This document shows, piece after piece, positions 31,881 to 40,228 of a stretch of 64,000 bases of DNA. Numbering within the stretch: the first letter of the stretch is position 1; each line of letters begins with the position of its first letter. The DNA lies in the NCBI GenBank assembly GCA_963835735.1, contig CAWIGP010000003.1, positions 372,001-436,000 on the forward strand, written 5' to 3'. The notes below the pieces were generated by a model. It saw only the letters and a list, made by a program, of their open reading frames with translations, ran no database searches and was not told where the DNA came from. This stretch comes from DASQMT01 sp963835735 (lineage in GTDB: Bacteria > Actinomycetota > Thermoleophilia > Solirubrobacterales > Solirubrobacteraceae). Both the position numbers and the translations under genes were made by a program.

Positions 31881-33019
31881 GCGTCGCGGTCTACGAGCTG
31901 CCCGACGAGCACAAGGACTTCCGCGCAACGATCCGGCAGCTGGCACAGGAGCGGATCGCGCCGCGCGCCGCCGAGATCGACGCCACCGACGAGTATCCCT
32001 GGGACATCCGCCGCCTGCTGGCCGAGCAGGACGTGCTCGCGCTCCCGTTCGAGGAGGAGCACGGCGGCACCGGCACCGGCACGCTGATGCTGCAGGTGGC
32101 GGTCGAGGAGCTCGCGCACGCTTCGGCCGCGTGCGCGCTGATCCTGATGGTGCAGGAGCTGGGCACGCTGCCGATCCAGCGCTTCGGCTCGCCGGAGCTC
32201 AAGGCTCGCTTCCTGCCGCGCTGCGCGAGCGGCGAGTGGTCGCCGGCGTTCTGCCTGTCCGAGCCCGACGCGGGCTCGGACCCGGCCGCGATGCGCACCA
32301 GCGCCGTGCCCGACGGCGACGAGTGGGTCATCAACGGCACGAAGAACTGGATCAGCAACGCCGGCGTGGCGGACTTCTACGTCGTGTTCGCGGTGACCGA
32401 TCGGGACGCACGGCGCTTTACGGCGTTCGTGGTTGAGAAGGATCGCCCCGGCTTCTCGGTGCCGAAGTACGAGCACAAGCTCGGCATCCACGGCTCGCCG
32501 ACCGGCCAACCGGTGTTCGAGGACGTCCGCGTGCCGCAGGAGAACGTGATCGGCGACGTCGGGCGCGGGCTCGCGGTCGCGCTCTCGACGCTCGAGCGCA
32601 CACGTCTCGGCGCGGCCGCGCAGGCGGTCGGGATCGCGCAGGGCGCGCTCGACTACGCGGTCGGCTACGCGAAGGAGCGCGTGGCGTTCGGCAAGCCGAT
32701 CATCGAGCTGCAGGGGCTGCAGTTCAAGCTGGCCGACATGCAGACGCGCACGGCGGCGGCGCGCGAGCTGCTCTACAAGGCGTGCGCGCTGGCCGACCGC
32801 GACGACCCGCAGCTCGCGCTGTACTCCTCGATGGCCAAGCTGTTCGCGTCCGACACCGCGATGGAGGTCACGGTCGAGGCCGTCCAGGTGCTCGGCGGCT
32901 ACGGGTACGTCAACGAGTACCCGGTCGAGCGGATGATGCGCGACGCCAAGATCACGCAGATCTACGAGGGCACGAACGAGATCCAGCGCGTCGTGATCGC
33001 GCGCCACTTGGCGCGCTAG
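31877..33019 (+). CDS. Acyl-CoA dehydrogenase (short/medium-chain type)
   Basis: 380 residues with the complete family signatures: EEHGGTGTGTLMLQVAVEEL, FAD loop PAFCLSEPDAGSDPAAM, VINGTKNWISNAGVADFYVV, TRLGAAAQAVGIAQGALDYA, ERVAFGKPIIELQGLQFKLA and the C-terminal catalytic region GGYGYVNEYPVERMMRDAKI with YEGTNEIQRVVIARHL. The catalytic Glu is the one in IYEGTNE, as in short-chain and butyryl-CoA dehydrogenases. It is translationally coupled to the secreted SGNH hydrolase upstream, a pairing that suggests degradation of an ester-derived acyl chain. The gene is intact, unlike several neighbours. Confidence 0.93.
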   Translation: MSVAVYELPDEHKDFRATIRQLAQERIAPRAAEIDATDEYPWDIRRLLAEQDVLALPFEEEHGGTGTGTLMLQVAVEELAHASAACALILMVQELGTLPIQRFGSPELKARFLPRCASGEWSPAFCLSEPDAGSDPAAMRTSAVPDGDEWVINGTKNWISNAGVADFYVVFAVTDRDARRFTAFVVEKDRPGFSVPKYEHKLGIHGSPTGQPVFEDVRVPQENVIGDVGRGLAVALSTLERTRLGAAAQAVGIAQGALDYAVGYAKERVAFGKPIIELQGLQFKLADMQTRTAAARELLYKACALADRDDPQLALYSSMAKLFASDTAMEVTVEAVQVLGGYGYVNEYPVERMMRDAKITQIYEGTNEIQRVVIARHLAR

Positions 33020-33024
33020 CGCGG

Positions 33025-33053
33025 TTGACGACGGCCTAGGTGTCGCGTATATA
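33025..33053 (+). promoter_or_regulatory. Sigma-70-type promoter of padR
   Basis: TTGACG (33025-33030), 17-nt spacer, TATATA (33048-33053), an unusually AT-rich -10 for this genome. TAGGTG (33037-33042) and CACCTA (33061-33066) frame the -10 box symmetrically and may be the PadR autorepression site. Transcription would start about 6 nt before the ATG at 33066. Confidence 0.65.
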
Positions 33054-33065
33054 TGCCTGGCACCT

Positions 33066-33581
33066 ATGAAGCTTCCATTCCTCGCGCTGCTCGCCGATGG
33101 ACCTGCACACGGGTACGAGCTGCGCGGCGCGGTGCAGGAGCGCTGCGGCGCGCTGCTGCCGCCGCTCAACGCCGGTCAGGTCTACAACACGCTGGGGCGG
33201 CTCGAGTCGGCCGGCCTCGTGGAGGGCGAGGACGTGGCCCAGGAGGGCCGGCCCGATCGGCGCGTGTACCGCATCACCCGAGCGGGGCGGGAGGAGCTGG
33301 AGGCGTGGGTGGGCCGGCCGGTCACCGCCACGCGCTTCGGCGACGACTTCTTCTTCAAGCTCGCGTTCGCCGGCCTGGCCGGCCTGGCCGATCCTGAGGA
33401 GCTGCTCGACGAGCGCCGCGCAGAGTGCCTGCAGGCGCTGCGCGACATCGACGCGGTCGCCCGATCGGGTGAGCGCGACGCGCCCGCCGCGCTGCTCGCC
33501 GAACGCGCTGCGGTGCACCTGGAGGCCGAGTTGCGGTGGCTGGAGACGTGCCGCGAACGGATCGTGGGAGGTGGCGCGTGA
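33066..33581 (+). CDS. PadR-family transcriptional regulator
   Basis: 171 residues. Winged-helix domain: MKLPFLALLADGPAHGYELR, VYNTLGRLESAGLVEGEDVA and DRRVYRITRAGREELEAWVG are classic PadR s1/s2 signatures. The C-terminal helical dimerisation arm (about 100-168) is of the Vir_act_alpha_C type. It probably represses itself and the ABC exporter genes that follow without a gap: the next ORF starts in its stop codon (GTGA). The inducing ligand is unknown and is likely a compound exported by the ABC system. Confidence 0.9.
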   Translation: MKLPFLALLADGPAHGYELRGAVQERCGALLPPLNAGQVYNTLGRLESAGLVEGEDVAQEGRPDRRVYRITRAGREELEAWVGRPVTATRFGDDFFFKLAFAGLAGLADPEELLDERRAECLQALRDIDAVARSGERDAPAALLAERAAVHLEAELRWLETCRERIVGGGA

Positions 33582-34312
33582 CCGTCGTTCTGGAGGCGCG
33601 CGGGCTGGGGCGCACGTTCCCCGGCACCCCGCCGGTGCATGCCGTGCGCGGGGTCGACCTGGCGGTCGAGGCGGGAGCGTTCGTCGCGCTCATGGGCCCG
33701 AGCGGCTGCGGCAAGTCGACGCTGCTGCACCTGCTCGGGGGTCTCGACTTGCCGGACGCCGGCGAGCTGTCGCTGCAGGGCCGGCGCGTGGACACGCTCG
33801 GCGAGGCGGCGCGGGCCCGGCTCCGCCGCCGCACCGTCGGCTACGTGTTCCAGTCGCTCAACCTGGTCGCGTCGCTGACCGCGCGGGAGAACGTCGAGCT
33901 CGTCGCGGCGCTCGGCGGCCAGCGCCCTGCGGTCGCGCGGCGACGGGCGGGCGAGCTGCTCGAGTCGCTCGGCGTCGCGGCGCGCGCGAGCGATCTGCCG
34001 GCGCGGCTCTCGGGCGGCGAGCAGCAGCGCGTGGCGCTCGCCCGGGCGGTGGTGAACGAGCCGGCGGTGGTGCTGGCAGACGAGCCCACGGGCAACCTCG
34101 ACAGCCGCGCTGCGGCCGAGGTGGTCGACCTGCTCGACGACCTGCGCGCAAGCGGACCGGCCGTCCTGCTCGTCACCCACGACGCGCGCGTGGCAGCGCG
34201 CGCGGATCGGGTGCTGCGCATGCACGACGGCCAGATCGCGGGCGGCGCCGACCTGCGCGCCGCCGCGTCCGCCGCCGAGGTTCGCGCCCGTCTCGCCGGC
34301 CTCGAGGCGTGA
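33578..34312 (+). CDS. ABC transporter ATPase (MacB/LolD type)
   Basis: 244 residues. Walker A MGPSGCGKSTLLHLLGGLD, Q-loop GYVFQSLNLVASLTARENVE, signature RLSGGEQQRVALARAVVNEP, Walker B VVLADEPTGNLDS, H-loop LLVTHDARVAARAD. The LADEPTGNLD form and the FtsX-like partner downstream place it in the MacB/LolD/FtsE group, which powers export or mechanical envelope processes rather than uptake. The GTG at 33578 overlaps the padR stop; the stop overlaps the permease start (TGATG). Confidence 0.93.
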   Translation: MTVVLEARGLGRTFPGTPPVHAVRGVDLAVEAGAFVALMGPSGCGKSTLLHLLGGLDLPDAGELSLQGRRVDTLGEAARARLRRRTVGYVFQSLNLVASLTARENVELVAALGGQRPAVARRRAGELLESLGVAARASDLPARLSGGEQQRVALARAVVNEPAVVLADEPTGNLDSRAAAEVVDLLDDLRASGPAVLLVTHDARVAARADRVLRMHDGQIAGGADLRAAASAAEVRARLAGLEA

Positions 34313-36114
34313 TGGTCGCCCGCATGCTGCTGCGCGCCGAGCTGCGGCACCGCCTGCACGTGCATCTGGTGATCGTGGCGCTGCTCGCCGGAGTCGCGGC
34401 GGCCCTGACCCTGGCCGCCGTGATCGGGCGCATGGCGACCGATCCCTGGGAGCGCACCTGGCGCGCCACCGGCGCAGCGCATCTGACCATCTTCGCCCCT
34501 GACCGCGCCGCGCTCGCCACGCCACTCGCGGCGGTCCCCGGGATCACGGCGTCGAGCGGGCCTTTCGAGTCGGGCTTCGCCGGCCTGCACGCGGGGCGCC
34601 TGCACGTCGAGACCCGGCTCGTCGAGCGGCCCCGCCGCGCACGCGGTCCTGGCCGGCCGGCGATCGTGGAGGGCTCGGACGGCGGCCTGCTGCTCGAGCG
34701 CAGCTTTGCTCGCCGCCTCGGCGTGGCGCCCGGCGACGCGGTGGCGTTCGACGCGCCCTCCGGCCGGCGAACGGTGCGCGTGACCGGCCTCGCGGTCGTC
34801 GCCGACCAGGAGCCGTACCCGTTCGGGCAGCCGGGGTTGTCGTTCGGCTCGCGCGCGCTGCTGGACGCCGTAGTGCCCGTCGACGGGCCGCGTTTCGCGA
34901 CCGCAGCCGTGCGGCTCGCCGACCCGCAGGCCGCGCCGGCGATCGCCGAGCGCGTGCAGCGCGGCTCCGGTCGGTTCGGCGCCGAGACCTGGCAGACGCA
35001 GCGGGACGACGTCGGCGAGCGGCTCGAGAACACGCGCGTCGCTCTGGTGCTGCTCAGCGCGCTGCTTGTGCTGTGTGCGGCGCCGATCGTCGCGACGCTC
35101 GTGTCCGAGCGGATCCTCGCGCGCGCGAGCGAGTACGCGATCCTGCGCGCCGGCGGCCTGACCGCGGCCGGCCTCGTGGCACCGACCAGCTTGCTGTTCG
35201 GCGTGCTGGGCGCCCTCGGCGGCGTGCTCGGGGTCGTCGGCGGCACGCTGCTCGCACCGCTGGTGACGGGCGAGTCGGCGGAGCTCCTCGCCGCGCCGGA
35301 GGTGGTCGGGCCCGCGCCGGCGGCCGCGCTCACCGTCGCCGTCGCGACCGCCGGGCTGGCCGCGCTCGCCGCGGCCGTGCCGATATGGCTGCTCTCGCGC
35401 AGGCCTGCCGCCGAAGCGCTCGTGACGGCGGCCGCCGGCGGACGGCGGCGCCCGTCGCGGCTGGCGCGTGCGGCCCGCCGGGCGCGGCTGCCGCTGCCGG
35501 CGGTGCTCGGCGCCGGCGACGCTTTCGCGCGCCGGCCGCGAGCGCTGCTGGCGATCCTCGCCCTCGCGCTCTCGATCGCCGCGGCCGTAAGTGCGTTGGC
35601 GATGGAGGTGGACCTGGCCACCGACCCCGGCGCCGAGCGCGTGGAGGAAGAGGCGCAGACGTCGGCGTACTCGGGCGGGGAGCCGTTCGACGTCGTGTCC
35701 ACGTCCGACACCGAGGCGGAGCGGCTGCGCGGCGTCGTCTACCCCGGTGTGGCGGCGCTGCTCGTGCTGGCGCTGGCCAACCTGGTCGCGGTGCTCGCGC
35801 TCGCGTTGCGCGAGGGCCGCCGCGACACCGGCATCCTGCGCGCCGTCGGCCTCACCCAGCGCGACGTCGCTTTCACGGTCGTGTCGCGCCAGCTCACGCT
35901 CGCGCTCGCCGCCGTCGTTCCCGGCATCCCGCTCGGCCTCGCGATCTGGTGGCTCGGCGTCACGATGTCGAACGGCACTGGAGTCACGTTCCCGCCGGCG
36001 CCGGCGCTCGCGGCGGTCGCTGCCGCCGTCGTCGCCGCCTGCACGCTGGTCACGGCGCCGCTGGCCCGGCACGCAGCGCGCGCACCGGTCGCCGGCGTGC
36101 TGCGTCAGGAGTGA
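34312..36114 (+). CDS. FtsX-like ABC permease
   Basis: 600 residues. An N-terminal membrane helix (HLVIVALLAGVAAALTLAAV) is followed by a large extracytoplasmic domain (about 50-235, including LLLERSFARRLGVAPGDAVA). A first FtsX core of three helices (VALVLLSALLVLCAAPIVAT, EYAILRAGGLTAAGLV) comes next. After a basic linker there is a second core (YPGVAALLVLALANLVAVLA, RRDTGILRAVGLTQRDVAFT). The duplicated FtsX modules match MacB-like exporters of the actinobacterial type. It ends with GVLRQE, the usual cytoplasmic tail. It functions with the ATPase encoded directly upstream; the substrate is unknown. Confidence 0.9.
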   Translation: MVARMLLRAELRHRLHVHLVIVALLAGVAAALTLAAVIGRMATDPWERTWRATGAAHLTIFAPDRAALATPLAAVPGITASSGPFESGFAGLHAGRLHVETRLVERPRRARGPGRPAIVEGSDGGLLLERSFARRLGVAPGDAVAFDAPSGRRTVRVTGLAVVADQEPYPFGQPGLSFGSRALLDAVVPVDGPRFATAAVRLADPQAAPAIAERVQRGSGRFGAETWQTQRDDVGERLENTRVALVLLSALLVLCAAPIVATLVSERILARASEYAILRAGGLTAAGLVAPTSLLFGVLGALGGVLGVVGGTLLAPLVTGESAELLAAPEVVGPAPAAALTVAVATAGLAALAAAVPIWLLSRRPAAEALVTAAAGGRRRPSRLARAARRARLPLPAVLGAGDAFARRPRALLAILALALSIAAAVSALAMEVDLATDPGAERVEEEAQTSAYSGGEPFDVVSTSDTEAERLRGVVYPGVAALLVLALANLVAVLALALREGRRDTGILRAVGLTQRDVAFTVVSRQLTLALAAVVPGIPLGLAIWWLGVTMSNGTGVTFPPAPALAAVAAAVVAACTLVTAPLARHAARAPVAGVLRQE

Positions 36115-36119
36115 ACGGC

Positions 36120-36476
36120 TCAGACTTCGAACCAGACCTGCGTGCGCCCCTCGCGGACGCCCCAGCGCGTCGCGAGCTGGCCGACGAGCCGCAGCCCCCA
36201 GCCGCCGTCCGGGCCGGGCTCTGGGCGCACCGCGGGCTTGCCGTCGCCCTCGTCGCAGACCGTGAAGCGCGCGTCGCGCCCCGCGACGTCGATCGTCAGC
36301 CGGATCTCGCCGGTGCCGTGCAGCACCGCGTTGGTGACCAGCTCGGAGATCAGCAGCACCGCGGTGTCGAGCCGTTCTTGCTCCAGCCCGTTGGCGTGCT
36401 CGCGCAGCAGTGCGCGTGCCCGTCCGGGCGCACCGTGATCGCGCACTAGCGTCAGCGTGATCGGCGCTCCGCTCAC
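36120..36476 (-). CDS. RsbW-like ATP-binding anti-sigma-type kinase
   Basis: 118-residue stand-alone HATPase_c domain. N-box LISELVTNAVLHGTGEI, G1 box CDEGDGKP and G2 region GPDGGWGLRLVGQLATRWGV. This is the actinobacterial anti-sigma-factor / serine-kinase type (RsbW, SpoIIAB). It should bind a STAS antagonist and possibly a sigma factor. Its ATG overlaps the stop codon of the preceding ORF, whose last domain is a STAS antagonist, so the two partner-switch components are made together. No sigma factor gene is in the window. Confidence 0.85.
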   Translation of the reverse strand: MSGAPITLTLVRDHGAPGRARALLREHANGLEQERLDTAVLLISELVTNAVLHGTGEIRLTIDVAGRDARFTVCDEGDGKPAVRPEPGPDGGWGLRLVGQLATRWGVREGRTQVWFEV

Positions 36477-38239
36477 GGCTCCGGCTCGAACGGGAGCCGG
36501 TCCGTCACGCCGGCGGAGGCGAACAGATGGCGCACCTGCTCGGACCCAGGTGTGAGCGTGAAGCGCCAGCCGCTCGTGCGGCTGGTCTCGGCCGCCTGCA
36601 GCACGACGCGCAGTCCGGAGGAGTCCATGAACGCGAGGCTGTCGAGGTCGAGCAGGACCGGCTCGCCGGCCGCCGAGAGCGTTTCGAGCCGCTCGGCGAC
36701 CGCGTCGGCCGAGGCCAGGTCGAGGTCGCCGCGCAGCCGCAGCACGACCACGCCGTTGCGGCGCCCCTCCTCGATCTGGAACTCCTCCCTCGCGTCCTCG
36801 TTCATGACAGTCGAAGGCCGGATCGTACCCGCGGGGGGCGGATGGAACGCCATAGCGGGCAAGAAAACGGTGAACCGCGCGCCACCGCCGGGCGCGTCCT
36901 CGGCCTGCACGCGGCCGCGGTGCGCCTCGACGATCCCGGCGACGATCGCGAGCCCGAGCCCGGCGCCGGCCTTGCCGCGCTCGCGGCCGCCCTCGGCGCG
37001 CCAGAAGCGGTCGAACAGCGCGTCGGCGTCGGCGGTCGGCAGGCCCTGGCCGTGGTCGCGCACGTCGATCCGGACGTCGTCGCGCGCGCGTGCGACGGTC
37101 ACCTCCACCGGCGTGCCCGCGGGCGTGTGGACGACCGCGTTGCGCAGCAGGTTGCCGAACACCTGGCGCAGCTGGTGTGGGTCGGCGAGCACGTCGGCGC
37201 CGGTCTCGGCGCGCAGCTCGAACGGGCGGTCAGGGGCGGTGGCACGCGCGTCGTCGACCGCGTCGCGCGCGATCGCCGCGACGTCGACGCGGCGGCGCAC
37301 CGGCTCGCGCTGCTCGTCGAGCCGCGCCAGCGCCAGCAGGTCCTCGACCAGCACGCCCATGCGGGCGGCCTCGTCCTCGATCCGCCGCATCGCCTGCTCG
37401 ACCTCCGCCGGCTCGCGCGCGGCGCCCATCCGGTGCAGCTCGGCGTAGCCGCGGATCGCCGCCAGCGGCGTACGCAGCTCATGCGACGCGTCCGACAGGA
37501 AGCGTCGCAGCCGGTACTCGGACTCCTGACGCTTGGCGAACGCGTCCTCGAGCCGGTCGAGCATCGCGTTCAGCGCGAGCCCGAGGCGCCCGACCTCGGT
37601 ACGCGGCGTGGCCGGGCTGACGCGGCGTGAGAGGTCGCCGCCGGCGATGATCCCCGCGGTCGTGCCCATCCTCTCCAGCGGTCGCAGGCCCAGCCGCACG
37701 AGCCACGCCGCCGCGAACCCGAGCAGCAGCAGCACGCCGCCGATCACCAGCGCTTCGACGACCAGCAGCCGATCGAGGATCGCGTCCGCGTCGCCCAGCG
37801 GCACGGCGACGACGATCGTCCCAGTCCCGTCGCGATCCGGCGCCGCCAGCACGCGGTAGCGCGGGCCGCCACCGTCCTGCGCGGACACGGTGACCAGCTC
37901 GTCGACCGTCAGCTCGGCCGGCAGGTCCGGCGGCGAAGGCGGGGTCTCGCCGTACGTGAAGACCGTCGGCCCCGCGATCACCGCGCCGCTCGCGTCGCGC
38001 AGCTGGCCGTACGTGCCCGGCGGCAGGTTGACCTCGCCGGGCGGCGGGCCGCCGCCGCGCGGACCGCCGCGGCCGGTGAGCTCGTGCGCCATCGCCGGGA
38101 TCGCGCTGCGCGCCTGCTGGTCGACGCGGTCGTAGACGTACGAGCGCAACACGGCGTAGGTCACGCCGGCGAGCGCCAGCAGCCCGGCCGCCGCGACGAC
38201 CAGCAACACGGCGATCAGGCGGGCGCGCAGTGAGGCCAT
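36473..38239 (-). CDS. Sensor histidine kinase with C-terminal STAS domain
   Basis: One uninterrupted frame of 588 residues. Part 1 is a membrane histidine kinase: helix LIAVLLVVAAAGLLALAGVT, extracellular region of about 120 residues with a Gly/Pro-rich loop, second helix LVVEALVIGGVLLLLGFAAA, HAMP, H-box SDASHELRTPLAAIRGYAEL, N-box FGNLLRNAVVHT and G2 GAGLGLAIVAGIV. Part 2, after a 16-residue linker, is a STAS antagonist (VVVLRLRGDLDLASADAV, then SLAFMDSSGLRVVLQ with the phosphoacceptor Ser in DSS). An internal ATG at 36805 with TACGAT about 20 nt upstream could also start the STAS protein separately. The fusion, or a lost stop in the C-rich linker, needs checking. The start TAATG overlaps the regulator stop. 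Confidence 0.87.
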   Translation of the reverse strand: MASLRARLIAVLLVVAAAGLLALAGVTYAVLRSYVYDRVDQQARSAIPAMAHELTGRGGPRGGGPPPGEVNLPPGTYGQLRDASGAVIAGPTVFTYGETPPSPPDLPAELTVDELVTVSAQDGGGPRYRVLAAPDRDGTGTIVVAVPLGDADAILDRLLVVEALVIGGVLLLLGFAAAWLVRLGLRPLERMGTTAGIIAGGDLSRRVSPATPRTEVGRLGLALNAMLDRLEDAFAKRQESEYRLRRFLSDASHELRTPLAAIRGYAELHRMGAAREPAEVEQAMRRIEDEAARMGVLVEDLLALARLDEQREPVRRRVDVAAIARDAVDDARATAPDRPFELRAETGADVLADPHQLRQVFGNLLRNAVVHTPAGTPVEVTVARARDDVRIDVRDHGQGLPTADADALFDRFWRAEGGRERGKAGAGLGLAIVAGIVEAHRGRVQAEDAPGGGARFTVFLPAMAFHPPPAGTIRPSTVMNEDAREEFQIEEGRRNGVVVLRLRGDLDLASADAVAERLETLSAAGEPVLLDLDSLAFMDSSGLRVVLQAAETSRTSGWRFTLTPGSEQVRHLFASAGVTDRLPFEPEP

Positions 38240-38931
38240 TACGCACGCGGCGCGCGCAGCGCGTAGCCCACGCCGCGCACGGTGTGGATCAGCGGCGGGC
38301 CGTGCGTGTCGAGCTTCTTGCGCAGATAGCTGACGTAGGTCTCCAGCACGCGCGCGTCGCCGCCGAAATCGTAATCCCACACGTGGTTGAGGATCTGCTC
38401 GCGGGTGAGCACGCGGCGCGGGTTGAGCATCAGGTAGCGCAGCAGCCGGTACTCGGTCGCGGTCAGGTCGATCGGGGCGCCCGCGCGCGCCACCTCGCGC
38501 GTGTCGTCGTCGAGCTCGACGTCCTCGAACTCGAGCCGGCTGGAGTCGGCCTCGGCCTGGCCGGTGCGGCGCAGCACGGTGCGGATGCGGGCGATCAGCT
38601 CCTCCAGGCTGAACGGCTTGGTGACGTAGTCGTCAGCCCCGATCGTGAGCCCGCGGATCTTGTCCTCGGTCGCGTCACGGGCCGTGAGGAAGATGATCGG
38701 GATCTCCACGCGGCGGGCGCCCAGCCGGCGCGCGACCTCGAACCCCTCCATGTCCGGCAGCATGATGTCGAGCACCATCAGCTGCGGTTTGAACGTGGCG
38801 GCCGCCGCGAGCGCCTGCTCGCCGGTGGCGGCGGTCTCGACCTCGAAGCCCTGGAAGCGCAGCGCCATCGACAGCACCTCGAGGATGCTGGGCTCGTCGT
38901 CGACGGCGAGGATGCGGTGGGCGTCGGTCAT
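38239..38931 (-). CDS. OmpR-family response regulator (MprA/TcrA-like)
   Basis: 230 residues. Receiver: DDEPS acid pocket near the start, phosphoacceptor Asp in LMVLDIMLPDMEGFE, Thr in IIFLTARDATED and Lys in DDYVTKPFSLEELIARIRTV. Winged-helix output: DLTATEYRLLRYLMLNPRRV, ILNHVWDYDFGGDARVLETY, SYLRKKLDTHGPPLIHTVRG. It partners with the histidine kinase encoded directly after it. The ATG at 38931 shares a base with the GT2 stop. It is a candidate for binding the CTGAGAG direct repeats found upstream of this operon (40140-40157) and of the GT39 gene. Confidence 0.92.
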   Translation of the reverse strand: MTDAHRILAVDDEPSILEVLSMALRFQGFEVETAATGEQALAAAATFKPQLMVLDIMLPDMEGFEVARRLGARRVEIPIIFLTARDATEDKIRGLTIGADDYVTKPFSLEELIARIRTVLRRTGQAEADSSRLEFEDVELDDDTREVARAGAPIDLTATEYRLLRYLMLNPRRVLTREQILNHVWDYDFGGDARVLETYVSYLRKKLDTHGPPLIHTVRGVGYALRAPRA

Positions 38932-40094
38932 CACCACCCATTGTCGACGGAAACCTTGGAGTTGCCTGAGAGCGTGAACACCCAGGCGCGGAGCGCGACG
39001 AAGCGTGTGATCGTGGCCGCCGTGCCGGCGGCGACCAGGACCGCGAGCTCGACGCCGCGCGCCGGGGTCGTGTCGAGCCCGTGCAGGACGGCCAGCGCGC
39101 CGGTCGTGAGGGCGAGCGTGAGCACGAAGACGACCGCGCCGAGCACGTGCTGGCGCAGCAGCCCCGCGCGCCCGCGCAGCCCGAACGTGAACCGGCGGTT
39201 GGCGGCGGTGTTGCCGACCGCGGTGAGCGCGAGTGCGAGCGCGTTCGCAGCCTCGGCGCCCAGCGGCGCGGCCAGTCCCAGAAACAGCAGCGCGTAGGCG
39301 ATCGTGGACGCGACGCCGACCGCCATGAAGCGCGCGACCCGCGACGCGGTCGCCAGCCGCGCGACGCCCTTGAGGTCGTCGATCGCGGTCCGCACGACGT
39401 CGACGCGCGAATCGGGGTCGTCGACCCAGTCGACCGGCACCTCGTGGATCCGCAGCCCGCGCCGCTGGGCGAGCACGAGCAGCTCGGTGTCGAAGAACCA
39501 GCCGTCATCGCGCACGTCGGCCAGCAGGCCGTCGAGCACGTCGCGCCGGACGGCCTTGAAGCCGCACTGGGCGTCGGAGAAGCGCGTGCGCAGCGTCGCG
39601 TGCAGCAGGCGGTTGTACGAGCGCGAGATGAACTCGCGCCTGGTGCCGCGCACGACGCGCGCGCCGTGGGCGAGGCGCGTGCCGATCGCGAGGTCCGAGT
39701 GCCCGGACAGCAGCGGCGCCACGAGCGGCAGCAGGCCGCGCAGGTCGGTCGACAGGTCGACGTCCATGTAGCAGACCACGCGGGCGGCGCCGGACGACCA
39801 GGCGGCGCGCAGCGCGCGGCCGCGGCCCTTGCGCTCCAGCCGCAGCAGCTCGACGCCGGGCAGCTCGCGGACGAGCCGCGCGGCGATCGCAGGCGTCGTG
39901 TCGGTCGAGGCGTTGTCCGCCACGACGATCCGCCAGGTGAACGGGAACTCGGAGGAGAGGAAGCGATGCAGCCGCCTGATGCTGCGCTCGAGCACCGCCT
40001 CCTCGTCGTAGACCGGGACGACGACGTCGATCTGGGGCGCCGGCGCGGTCACCGGCCTGGCATACGGGAGACGGGCGGGAGCGGGAGCTGACAT
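38931..40094 (-). CDS. GT2 glycosyltransferase fused to GtrA membrane domain
   Basis: 387 residues. Residues about 20-240 form a GT-A transferase: IDVVVPVYDEEAVLERSIRR, IVVADNASTDTTPAIAARLV, the DxD-type VVCYMDVDLSTDLRGLL, and CGFKAVRRDVLDGLLADVRD then TELLVLAQRRGLRIHEVPVD, as in dolichol-phosphate-type mannose/glucose synthases. Residues about 255-385 are a GtrA four-helix domain (RFMAVGVASTIAYALLFLGL, GNTAANRRFTFGLRGR). It likely makes a lipid-linked sugar used by a GT39/GT-C enzyme. It is first in an operon with the two-component system. The ATG at 40094 is chosen over longer forms that enter the operator region. Confidence 0.9.
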   Translation of the reverse strand: MSAPAPARLPYARPVTAPAPQIDVVVPVYDEEAVLERSIRRLHRFLSSEFPFTWRIVVADNASTDTTPAIAARLVRELPGVELLRLERKGRGRALRAAWSSGAARVVCYMDVDLSTDLRGLLPLVAPLLSGHSDLAIGTRLAHGARVVRGTRREFISRSYNRLLHATLRTRFSDAQCGFKAVRRDVLDGLLADVRDDGWFFDTELLVLAQRRGLRIHEVPVDWVDDPDSRVDVVRTAIDDLKGVARLATASRVARFMAVGVASTIAYALLFLGLAAPLGAEAANALALALTAVGNTAANRRFTFGLRGRAGLLRQHVLGAVVFVLTLALTTGALAVLHGLDTTPARGVELAVLVAAGTAATITRFVALRAWVFTLSGNSKVSVDNGW

Positions 40095-40130
40095 GGAATT
40101 CAGCCTCGGTCCCGCCCGTGGGACCACCGT

Positions 40131-40170
40131 GGGAGAACACTGAGAGCCGCCTGAGAGCGAAGGTTCTCCC
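40131..40170. promoter_or_regulatory. CTGAGAG direct-repeat operator between GT2 and MMPL genes
   Basis: CTGAGAG at 40140-40146 and 40151-40157 (11-bp period, one helical turn) lie inside an inverted repeat GGGAGAAC (40131-40138) / GTTCTCCC (40163-40170). Tandem repeats with 11-bp spacing are typical of OmpR-family binding sites. The same CTGAGAG / CTGAGAC pair with the same period occurs at 47609-47626. Confidence 0.6.
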
Positions 40171-40228
40171 GCGTCGGCCGCCGGTGCGGTTAGTGTCGGC
40201 TGACCCGTCCCCGGAACGGAGCAGATCG

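Noticed and set aside
38960..38972. CTGAGAG-like box near 38966
   Set aside because: A single copy inside the coding part of the GT2/GtrA gene, with no second box at 11 bp. Probably chance.
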